Shown here in pieces: positions 21,660 to 31,443 of a stretch of DNA of 64,000 nt. Position 1 is the stretch's first letter, and each line of letters begins with the position of its first letter. Source of the DNA: Rhipicephalus microplus (taxonomy: Eukaryota > Arthropoda > Arachnida > Ixodida > Ixodidae); NCBI RefSeq assembly GCF_043290135.1, contig NC_134702.1, positions 189,504,491-189,568,490 of the forward strand, in the 5' to 3' direction. The notes under the pieces are model-generated. The model had not been told where the DNA came from. It saw only the letters and a program-made list of their open reading frames with translations, and did no database searches. A program made the translations under genes and the position numbers.

Positions 21660-22602
21660 TCTGAAAAATAGGGCACTGTGGAACTACAATAGGTATGACG
21701 TTGTGAAAGGCATTTAGAAAGGTGTCATGGTCCCGGGTTTGACGTTCGGCAATGCGGTCTTGTGGATGAAATCCGAAGTTCAAGCAAGATTGGAAATCAA
21801 ACGATGTGACATAGCTGGACTTGCTTTGGGAGCACACGGAAATACCCTAAATCAGGGGGTACAGGGAGACATGGGATGGACATCGCTTGGGTGCAGGGAA
21901 GCTAGAAGCAAGATAAAGTTTGAGGAGCGATTGAGAAAAATGGGAGAGGAGCGTTGGGCTAGGAAAGTTTTCAGTTACTTGTACATGAAGAATGTTGATA
22001 CTAAACGGAGGAAACGAACTCGAAAATTTTCAAGCAAGTATTTAGACAACAGCAAAACACCAAGCCACAAGGAAACATCGGTTAAGAAGGAGAAGGAAAC
22101 AGATAGAGACATGTTGAAGATTCGAATGCTTACTAAATCATTACTGGAGACCTACCAAACATTTAGGCAGGAAATTTCAAGGAAAAGATCTAGGATAGTT
22201 TACGGAGTAGTTCTCTGCTTTTTGAGGCTAGAACGGGAGAATTGCGGATCAAGACGTACTGAGCAAAATACGAAGGCACAGACACTGTATGCAGTGCGTG
22301 TGGGGAGGAGGAGGAAACGGCTGAAAATTTGATAATGTTCTGTAAAGGGCTCCACCATATAGTCGAAGTTATTGCGCCAAATTTTTCAAAGCATTGTGGT
22401 TTAGGGACAGTGAAGGCAAAATATACTTTAAACGAGTAGAAATGCCCAAGAGGAGGCTAACTGATTGGTGGCTACAATTGAGGCGCGAGTGAAATTCAAT
22501 CCTTAAACACACAGTGATAGTACCTAACTTTATGGCTAGGTGGCATGAGCTACCGCCTGATCTAAAGGGAACAGCCGGACACATCTATCCATCCATCCGT
22601 CA
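21660..22602 (+). pseudogene. LINE family A copy 4, 5'-truncated, most diverged
   Basis: It starts at GAAAAATAGGGCACTGTGG, equivalent to about 1799 of copy 1, and covers the RT C-terminus (VPGLTFGNAVLWMKSEVQAR, QGVQGDMGWTS, ERWARKVFSYLYMKN). It then runs through the knuckle region, out of frame, to a hairpin GGTGGC-ATGA-GCTACC and a short CATC tail. It carries the most substitutions of the four, suggesting it is the oldest. Confidence 0.83.
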
Positions 22603-24050
22603 CCCAAGGCGGCGATGCGTTGCGCAGAGACAGGTATCAACCATGCGCCCGGGCAATGTGAAACATTTAAAATATATTTTTTCGCTCGTGCATGGCCTCA
22701 AATGGCGACCGAGAAATTATGTTAGTTAGCTTCTGGGAGACAGGATGCCTACGCGGGTGCGCGACTGAACTGAAATATCGTCAGGTCGACAGAATGCCGA
22801 AAGGGAGCACGTGACGGCACTGAAACATTTTATGGATATAAAGTGGTAGAGGATTGGAACGATGAACTCATTTGTGAGCCATTGCTAAGACACCTTTCAC
22901 GGCTTCGCCTCAAGCACTAATCTGTAAATAAAGCCCCATCATTCATAACGTCACACTCAGAGACGAGAATCACGAGCGCTATCTGCATAAAATCCTTTCA
23001 TTTTCTGCACACAGATCCTACAACGCATTTCAGAGTAGTGACTCACTATCTGTTTGAAACAAGGCATTACTAATAATTGGTCACGCGTCCTATCTTATTC
23101 CCAAGAAAAAATGTTTTAGACTTCACAAGCACCCCACAGAACATTAAGCTGCAAATAGGTGATGCGCCTGAGCGTCAGGTACTTCCTCTTTTAACAAGAA
23201 GATGCTCGCTGCTTGTGGAGTACCTTTGTGTAAAAAACGCAAATGGGGGAGCAGAAAAAAAAACTTGTTTGCTTGATTGGTGAGGCTCGGAGCATGTTGT
23301 GCGCAGCCCAGTGTGACATCTTTTATTACTTTTTTTTCAAGCAGGAAACACTCTTCCAAGCTGTCACTGTGAAGCTCGTTGTAGCTAAACCACTTTGAAA
23401 AACTGATTTTAAGGGCGTCTACAATTGCGAAGAACTTCTCCGAAAGGCCTACTTACATAGGCGTCCGCCCGAGGGGGGCAAAGGGGCTGGCCACCTGGGA
23501 GAGGGGCGCCACTGAACAACTAGGGGTGCTAAATCTTTTCTATACATTGACTAGGTAGCGGGACACTTTTAGTGATCTAAGAGGGCGCGGGCGTAAAATC
23601 TGCCTCATACATTCATATCATAGGGAGGAGATCTCCCTGTAATGAACCTGCCCCCCCCCCCCCCCGAGCGGCAAGCACGCTCATTGGCCTACCCCTTTCA
23701 ATCCGGACAATTTCGCCATTCTCAGTGTGCTCAAAGTGCCGGAAGATGTGCCTCTCGCAGAAGTGCAGCTCGCACACAGCCGAGTTTTCTCGAAGCAGCT
23801 TGTCAGCCCATGGGATCGCTCACCGCAACTGCGCTTACAGAGCTTCGTCCTTTGGAACGCCGAACAACGCATGCTTCTTTTTAGCTTACTTTCAGCCTGT
23901 AGTGCAACCCGGCACGAAGCAACGACGTTGTTTTGCACAATGAGAGTGAAAACGGAAGCTTTGGTGTCAGAGTGCCACCACGATAAAAAATTGCCCGCAG
24001 CTTCCCTCGGGGGAACACTGAGGAGGATGCGGAGCATATAATTGGTTTAC
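22603..24050. other. No gene seen
   Basis: No recognisable protein or element signature. Polypurine and poly-C runs (about 23649-23663) and AATAAA near 22927 occur. Short open frames at 23640-24040 have no motif I recognise. Confidence 0.4.
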
Positions 24051-24184
24051 GGGGTGTTAAAGTGCGACTTACTTGGGTCGATGGCTAAATTGGTTAACGT
24101 GGTTGTGAAATGGGGTGTTAAATTGCGACTTACTTGGGTCGATGGCTAAATTGGTTAACGTGGTTGTAGGAGGGGGTGTTAAAT
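24051..24184 (+). repeat. 61-bp tandem duplication with tRNA A-box-like motif
   Basis: Units start at 24051 and 24112, with a partial third at 24173. Each begins GGGGTGTTAAA and contains TGGCTAAATTGGTTAAC, which fits the RNA polymerase III A-box pattern. No B box was found. The two units differ at only a few positions. Confidence 0.8.
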
Positions 24185-24360
24185 GAGTGAACACGTACAC
24201 ACGTATGCGAAAGGGCGGCGCTGGTCGAAGGGACGCCGATCATTGTGTTTGTGGATTCGTTGGAATTCATTTCACCGCAACCTTGGACGTCGACGCGCCG
24301 TACAAACCAACGGACGAGCGGCAACTGAGCGAGCGAGCGCCGACCTTGAGTATATATACA

Positions 24361-24602
24361 GCGCGACGGCGCATGCGCTGTCAGCTGTCCAATGTTCTCG
24401 AAGGAGAAGCGCGCGCGCGGCACAGATGGCGACGGCGCGACGGCGCATGCGCTGTCAGCTGTCGAATGTTCTCGAAGGAGAAGCGCGCGCGGCACAGATG
24501 GTGGGCGACTGCGCGACGGCGCATGCGCGCGCGTCAGCTGTCGAATGTTCGAGAAGCGGTGCGGACGGCGCGGACGGCGCACTACAAGGCGCGAGTATAA
24601 GA
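24361..24602 (+). promoter_or_regulatory. Three-unit array of NRF-1-like, CAGCTG and heat-shock elements with TATA box
   Basis: Units start at 24361, 24435 and 24511 (spacing 74 and 76 bp). Each has GCGCATGCGC (24369, 24443, 24519), CAGCTG, and a GAAnnTTCnnGAA heat-shock triplet. The triplet is perfect at 24464-24476 and 24543-24555 and has one change at 24390-24402. TATAAGA follows at 24596-24602, and another TATA-like tract, TATATATAC, lies before the array near 24351. The arrangement is that of a heat-inducible promoter firing rightward, but no host coding region is visible downstream. A transposon promoter is an alternative. Confidence 0.6.
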
Positions 24603-24639
24603 TGCTTCCGCATCTAAAAAAACGAGGACGAACGCGCCC

Positions 24640-26580
24640 GACCAAACTGTCGGAAAAGTGCAAACAACATTTAAACGACTGCGCGCGCCCCGACGCAGCT
24701 CCTCCTCAGAGGCTTCGGTGCGCTCCGTAGGCGGCACTTGCCACTCATCATAGTTCCCTATTCTAGCCACTGTAACCTGGTGCTGCGATAGTGTATCCTC
24801 ATGCATAGAGTTGTTCTCCCGTCGTCTACCAGGGCCAAGGCTATCGCAACCTGTTCGGCAACCTCGGCCGTTGTGGTCCGGACCGTCGAGGAGTTTGTAA
24901 CAATGCCATCTTCAATGGTGACTGCGACGAATGCTTTCCGTTCGGGTACAGTGCAGCGTCAACGAAACAGCAAGCTGGTGCATGGGCGGGCTCCATTCAG
25001 GAGAGCTTTAACCCTAGCCCGTCGTCTGCCTACATTGTACTTAGGGTGAACAGTCCGAGGTATAGGTATGGTATCGCGCGAGGAGGGGCATCTCGAAAGC
25101 GACCGCCGCGCCGCCACATCCGGATGAATTCTCGCACGCTCTGTGGCACACCGATGCTGACACCTCTCCTTCTAGCCACCATAGTATGAGTGCCACGGTA
25201 ATATGCTCTCTCTGTTGTCGAGGGATGTTGCAATATCTGGTATCGATTTCTGTCGGGAGAACTCCACGCTCTCTCAAGATGTTCCTCCCGGTACTGGTGG
25301 TAGAAACTGTGATAAACTGCGCCCTCGCTTGTGACTCAGCTATCTCTTCCAGCTTAATTGTTATGCACGCCGAGGTGAAACAGCCTGTCCGAGCTCGTGT
25401 ACATGGGAATCCCGAGGGCTCTCTTCACCGCTTTTCTTATCAATGTGTTCCGTTCTGACCTTGGCCAGTTGTGCATTGCCGCTACGTAGGTGATGTTACA
25501 CATCAAGAAAGCATGCACCAACTTCGTGAGAATGTCTTCGCATAGCCCTTAATGCCGGTTAGAAACCCTGCTTATCAACCAGAGTGTGTTGTCTGTTTTC
25601 TTGGTAAATAACAGTCTGGTTATTTGAACCGTTTGATGCAGTCATCATACCTACAACACGGAGGGTGTCCACACTGAGGATGGTATCCCCCTCAATCGTC
25701 TTTAGAGTGATGTCTATGTCCTCTACAGGCCTCCAACCTTTCGGTTTGGAGCCCTTCCGCTTAGGGCTGTACAGTTGCAGCTCTGATGTGCGCGGCGAGC
25801 TTCGGAGTCTTGCTGGTCTGAGGTAGCCTTCTGTAACTTCGATGGCATCTTGAAGCGCAGCTTCCAAATAACCATTGCTGCCCCCGGAATACCATATGGT
25901 GACGTCATCTGCATATATATTAGGATTAATACCAACGAGCTCAAAGACTTTTCTGGACAGACTAATCATGGTGAGATGTAAAGGGGTAGGGTATACGTAC
26001 AACCCCTGTGGCGTACGTTTAGAACCGAGCTTAACCGAGTATGACACGAGGCCTCCCACGATGAGGATGGCTCCTCTGCCTGTCAAGAAAGATCTCGTGT
26101 AGTCATAAAAGTTATTGCCAAGACCAAGGCTCGAGATCGTTCCTAGAACATAGGAATGTAAGATGCTGTCGAAAGCCTTCTCCAAGGCAAGTTCAAGAAT
26201 TGCTCAAATGTCTTTCGTGTTGCGATCGATGACCAGATTCTTGAATATCTTCATAAAATTTTGAGAAGAGAGCCCAAGTTTGAAGCCTATCATGTTGTGG
26301 GTATACACGTCTTTGTCTTTCAAACACCGGGACAGCCTGTTCAGGATTGTGTGCTCAGCTATTATGACCACTCAAAGTGAGCGAGATGGGCCAAATACTG
26401 TCGAACGTGGGTGGCTTTTCAGGCTTGGGAATGTAGATTATGGTGGTGTTCTGGAACATTTCGGTTGTTCTATGACTTGTTGATGAGCTCGGTGAGGTGC
26501 TCCATTAATTTGTCATTCAGGTTCCTTGGGGCCTTGGTAGCGATCTTATCTGTACCGGGTGCCAATTCATCATCATGTCG
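24640..26580 (-). pseudogene. I-clade-like LINE ORF2 relic (RT plus RNase H)
   Basis: Read on the minus strand, the 5' part gives APGTDKIATKAPRNLND near 26570. It is followed by broken fingers (IYIPKPEKPPTF) and EKAFDSILHSYVLG near 26170. The catalytic box appears as NIYADDVTIW near 25920, and a connection region follows. Near 24950-24850 comes an RNase H stretch, KAFVAVTIEDGIVTNSS with TTAEVAEQVAIALAL. RT plus a downstream RNase H is typical of I/LOA/R1/Tad LINEs. Multiple frameshifts and stops make it inactive. The 3' boundary near 24640 is approximate and faces the promoter array. Confidence 0.75.
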
Positions 26581-26724
26581 TGTAAAGCTGGCTTGATTCA
26601 ACTCCAAATTCAACTGGTTTTATCAAATAGTATGCAATATACACGTAGTCAAGGGAGAGACCCAGGGGGGGGGCTCTCCCTTCTCCCGAAATTCATCCAG
26701 TCGACTAATAACGCCAGAGACATC

Positions 26725-27230
26725 ATCATCATCAGCCTGACTACGTGTACGGCAGGACAAAGACCTATTCCATGATCCGCCCGTCAACTCGGTCCTGTGC
26801 TTGCTGCTGTCACTTTATACCCGCAAACTTTCTAATCTCATCCGCCCACCTTACTTTCTCTCGCCTCCTAGCCCGCTTGTCTTCTCTGGGAATCCAATCG
26901 ATTTCCAGAGAAGAAGTCCGTAATGACCTGTGATTATCCTGCTTACGCGTTACATGCCCGGCGGATGTTCATTTCTTCTTAATTTCAAAAATGATATCAT
27001 TATCTCCAATTTCTATCCTGATACACTCTCTCTCTTCTTGTCTCCTAATGTTACAGCGATCATTTTCCTTTCCCTTGCTCGTTGCGTCGTCCTCAATTTA
27101 AGCTGAACCTTCTTTGTAAACTTCAAGGTTTCTGCTCCATAACTGTGTAGCAGCAAGATGCAGCTGTTATATACTTTCCTCCTGAGGGATAGTGGCAATC
27201 TGCCAGTCATGATTTAAGAGTGCTTGCTGA
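26725..27230 (-). pseudogene. RTE-like LINE 3' fragment with (GAT)n tail
   Basis: The minus strand gives LPLSLRRKVYNSCILLLHSYGAE then LRTTQRARERKMIAVTLGDKKR, the conserved C-terminal region of RTE-type ORF2. A frameshifted KLWRWADEIRK-like stretch follows. The element ends in GATGATGATGATG (plus-strand CATCATCATCATC at 26729), the expected RTE tail. It is truncated upstream near 27230. Confidence 0.75.
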
Positions 27231-28744
27231 ATGTGCTCCACCCCATTCTTATTTTTCTAGTTACTTCAATCTCGTGGTTCGGCTCCGCGGCAGTGTGTAG
27301 AGGGAACTAATCAAGAACAGCTACCAAAGAACCTTTATTCTGAAATCGTGGCAAGGCTCGCCATGAATTAGGGGACCGGTTCCTGAATCAACATCATAAC
27401 AGAAACCTTGCTCACTCATATGTCTGAGGTGTCACCAAAACCATTGCCCGTACAGGAAAGAACATGTACCAGGGACTCACAGGCCTACGACCACATGCTC
27501 TCTACATATTGCCAAAGACCGTTTACCGAGAGAGACCGCTAGAGATATACACTGGGTGCTTAGAAAAGGGTAGTTTAGTACGGAATGTGATGGCTTCGAT
27601 GACCCATTAACCCGTCCAGTTTCACTCGAGTCTATGCGGACCCTACGACACTTTGTCCGCTGCCTCTTTCTTCGCGCATGCGCCTGCGTGGCGGAAAAAG
27701 TAAGAAAAAAATGTTTACGGTTGGGACACGCACTTGTTGAATTAGTGTTAAGGCGGCTCACCAGTTACTCGTGAATTGCGCGCCGACAGAAGTGCTATGG
27801 TTCACGAACTTGCTCATCCTTCTCTGTAGAGTAAGGAGATGACCACTGTTGTTATTTAGGTCGTTGTATGTGTAGTAGCACGTTGTTCGTGTTTCCGTTT
27901 CAGTTAGAAAACAGAAACGTTCCCGTTATACGTGGTGCCTGAAACTCCTAAAGATGTCCGATAATTTCTCTAGCGTGGTGTGCTGAACACTTACAAAAGC
28001 TCGCCAGCAACACGGCTTTACTAATTTACCTAAAGGCTTTATGAGAAAGAGTTACAGAATCAATGAATTGCCGCTGTGCGTTGGGACAGACGAGCCGCTC
28101 TGACATTGCGCGAGTTAACGCATCGCTTCTTGTTGTCAAGCTTGCGTCCTGCCACATCAGCGTTCGCTGGATGCACTCGATCAAGTTGACAGTGGTAAAC
28201 GAGGGAGGTTATCGTAGCCTAAACATTTGTTGATTCGGTTCGACCGCCATGCAAGGACACTGTGCTCGAACTTTTTGCATTTATCATTCACAGAAAGAGC
28301 AATGCAGCAATCGTTGGCTTCAGAAAGAACAAGCAGCGATTTAGATGTCACATTTATATTAAAAATAATCGGATGTTCACCACCAGATCCACCTCTTATC
28401 TGGGCCTTATTGCACTGGACTGCGCGAAGCTCCTATCACATTCACCAGCTTGACGATTCACTCCACCTAGGCAGCAGCGCTGACGTTTCGTTTGCCTTCA
28501 CAGTAAGAGGTGGTCACATGTCTCCTCGGTGATCCTCTTCACATCTTGTGACTGTTCTCACAGCGTCATCTATCGATACTTTTCAACAGTCCGACTAACT
28601 GCCCTAAATTATCAAGCACGTCTCCTGTGGTCGAGTGCACCACGTTATCCCTTGAACAACAGACTTCACTAAGTGATGTCTCAATGATTGACCCATCGTG
28701 CCTCTATCTCCACATGCTTGGATCTGGGCTGGGAAGCCAGAAAA
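27231..28744. other. No gene seen
   Basis: No recognisable coding or element sequence. A small open frame at 28227-28532 has no known motif. Confidence 0.4.
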
Positions 28745-28985
28745 CCCTATCGGAAAAATTGCCGTGGTGGATACTGGAAAGCATGGTGGGCTTAGTGAAA
28801 ATAATAGTGGGCATGGCGGAAATAATAGTGGGCATGGTGGAAATTATGGTGGCTATGGTGGGACGTAGTGGAAAATATAGTGGTTATGCCGGGACATACT
28901 GGGTGGTATGGTGTACAGATGATGGGTAAAGTGGAGATGATGGTGGAAAGCAGAGGCTAGATAGTGGGCAATGATGGGACACTCT

Positions 28986-29262
28986 GCCCACCATTGCGAT
29001 AATGCTGGGAAGCCCTAAGCATATGGTGGGTGGTGCTTATTATGGTGGGCTACATGGTGTACCAAGCTGAGAAACTCTTTCCACCATTGCGATAATGCTG
29101 GGAAGCACTAAGCAGATGATGGGTGCTGCTTGTTATGGTGGGCCACATAATGTACCAAGCTGAGAAGCTCTGCCCTCCATCGCGATAATGCTGGGAGGCA
29201 GTAAGCAGATGATGGGTGGGCTTATAATGGTGGGCAATTTATATAGTGTACCAAGCTGGGAT
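28986..29262 (+). repeat. Three 93-bp tandem repeats (minisatellite)
   Basis: Units begin at 28986, 29079 and 29172. Each contains GCGATAATGCTGGGA, GATGATGGGTG-like and TGTACCAAGCTG segments. A shorter G-rich repeat (TAGTGGGCATGGTGG) precedes them at about 28780-28900. Confidence 0.85.
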
Positions 29263-30072
29263 CTGTACACTACATGTTCTACCACCATGATTTCCACCAA
29301 AGGTTAGGCCTACCGACCGAGCCCGTACAGTTGTGTTATCCGTGCTTCCGGTTTCAGAATACACGATTTCGACGATTAAGTATGACAATACAGCGCAGCC
29401 ATGGCATCAATTAACCTAAATGAAGCATTTTTCATTGTGTATGGTGTCCGCTCAAGAAGCAACAAACATCAATGCGACGCGATTAAAGCACTCCCAGAGA
29501 ACGTAATTAAGTGTCTTCTCACCGACAGCCGCCGGTCACACTCGCCGGCACTTCTCTAGCTTTTGTACGAGAACTCAGACGTGGCAATTCGTATGCTTGG
29601 CGAACCAATATGATAGCGTAATGTTTCCGGCACACTGCATTCGTTTTAACCAAGCCGTTATGTAGTTGTTGCTTCAGCGAAAGAGCTACAGCATTGCGCT
29701 GGCGCGACCGCCCTCTACATTGCGCGAAAAGCATCCCAATACTCAATCAAATAAATTAGGCGGGCGTATCTATGGAATGAGCCTAGAAGCGTCATAAAGC
29801 GTGAGCAGATGTCGCCCTTTAGAATGAGCGCGAAACGGATATTAAACTTGGCAGACCCCGCCGGTAAACTGTTGCTGCTCCCCAGTCCACTTGGTTTTTT
29901 TTCTTGAAGTTGTGAATTGTAAAAAAAATAGCACTAGTGCCATTAACATAGTGGCAATCGTTACAGGCCGCAGTTGCTTGTGTTTAATAAATGTGCAATT
30001 TTTAGTAGCAGGTGTAGATCTTGTCTTGTTGTGTACACGACAAACATAACTTAAGTTGAACGGTAAGTTTGT
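29263..30072 (+). other. Possible LINE 5' UTR; no gene
   Basis: Non-coding sequence between the minisatellite and ORF1 of the LINE. It includes AATAAA-type and T-rich tracts near 29900-29995. The LINE 5' boundary could not be fixed. Confidence 0.35.
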
Positions 30073-31382
30073 ATGCCAACTAAGTATTTAACACACAATC
30101 AACGTCATGTTGGTGAGGCGCAGTCATTCTTTCGTCAGCACTCACGTGCGTTGGACGCAAGAATCATGTGCTCCGTAGGAGCGGCCTTTGCGGCACATAC
30201 TAGCCATGGTAACAGGATGACCGAAGACCAAGACGCAGGATATGAGATTATTTTGCCACCACTGCCCAAGGGACGCGTCGCGCAAAACACCGTGTTTTTA
30301 CACGGTGATGTGCGCGGCAGACCGTATCGAGTCGAAGATTTGCGAGACGCGCTCGGACCTACAGGACTGCTGCCGGAGGTGTTGGCACTGGGGGCCTACC
30401 AGATAAATCATGTCTGGGCAGTCACCATGAACAACGCGGACGCTACGAAACGCTTGCTGGACGTGAAGGAGCTGAAAGTCAAGGGTCGACGCTGCATCAT
30501 CGTAGACCCCCAAGATCAGCAGGTGCGGCTGCATCTTCATTGGCTGCTGTACGGCGTCAACGATGAAGACGTGCGAACGGCATTAGCGGCTTTTGGGAAG
30601 GTCGTACAAATCACAAGGGAGCATTGGCGTGTTCAGGGTGTCAGCGACAAGGGTTCAACCACACGGACTGTGCTTCTTAAGCTCAAGAGTGGCGTGAAGG
30701 TTGAAGATCTCCCGCATCAATACAGGGTGGCTGGTGAACTGGCACTTGTGGTTGCACCTGGTCGGCCAATGCAGTGTCTGCGCTGCCAAGGTACCGGCCA
30801 TGTTAGAAGAGAGTGTAAGGTATTCCGATGCTCGCGTTGTCAGCGGTTCGGCCACAGCGAAGATGCGTGCATGCGCACGTACGCATCGGCTATCGGATCA
30901 GCCGAAGGTGATGACACAGCAGAGTTGGTGATGGACGTGACCGAGGCTGAAGACGCGGCGAAAGGCGCAAGCGACGCGGTGAACCTAGAAGCTTCAACAG
31001 GTACAGTTACACCGACTGGTGGTGATGGACCAACAGCCAAGGCTGATATAGCATCTGGGGAGGTGGTTACTCAAGAGCCAGCCGGCCAAACCGAAGAAGG
31101 CTTCACAAGCACCCCATCGAAGAGCCTGAGTCGGTGGAATTGACCGAACTTCCAGTGTCGTGCGAGAGTATCAGTGGTGGGGCGCCAAGCAAAAGACCCC
31201 GCGAGCAGTCTGCAGGACGGCGTGAGGCGTCCAGCGAAAAGCAAGAAGAGGGGCCACCTGCGAAGGCGACTTCGTTCAGACGCAGCAGCACAAGGCTGCG
31301 TCCCAACCCGATATCGGACAAACACTGGCCACCTTTGTCCTCCAGTGGCACGGGTCCATCTGGAGGCTCCGAAGATGTCTAG
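30073..31382 (+). pseudogene. LINE ORF1, L1/Tx1 type, double CCHC knuckle
   Basis: From ATG 30073, or more likely an in-frame ATG at 30217, the frame encodes an RNA-binding ORF1p. It has an RRM-like N-terminal half (NTVFLHGDVRGRPYRVEDLR, HVWAVTMNNADATKRLLDV, LHWLLYGVNDEDVRTAL). Two adjacent knuckles follow, CLRCQGTGHVRREC and CSRCQRFGHSEDAC (about 30778-30875), then an acidic linker. The frame ends at TGA 31141-31143. The frame beginning at 31134 continues a basic C-terminus (GGAPSKRPREQSAGRREASS) to 31382, so a single shift near 31130 splits the protein. Confidence 0.85.
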
Positions 31383-31443
31383 CTCTATGCTAGACGCCGA
31401 AGGTAAGCACCATGCCCCGGGCTAACTTCTTCTCTGTGTAGAC

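Noticed and set aside
24187..24730. Several overlapping plus-strand open frames of 100-144 codons
   Set aside because: They are low-complexity arginine/alanine translations of the GC-rich promoter array; codon content shifts with the repeat unit.
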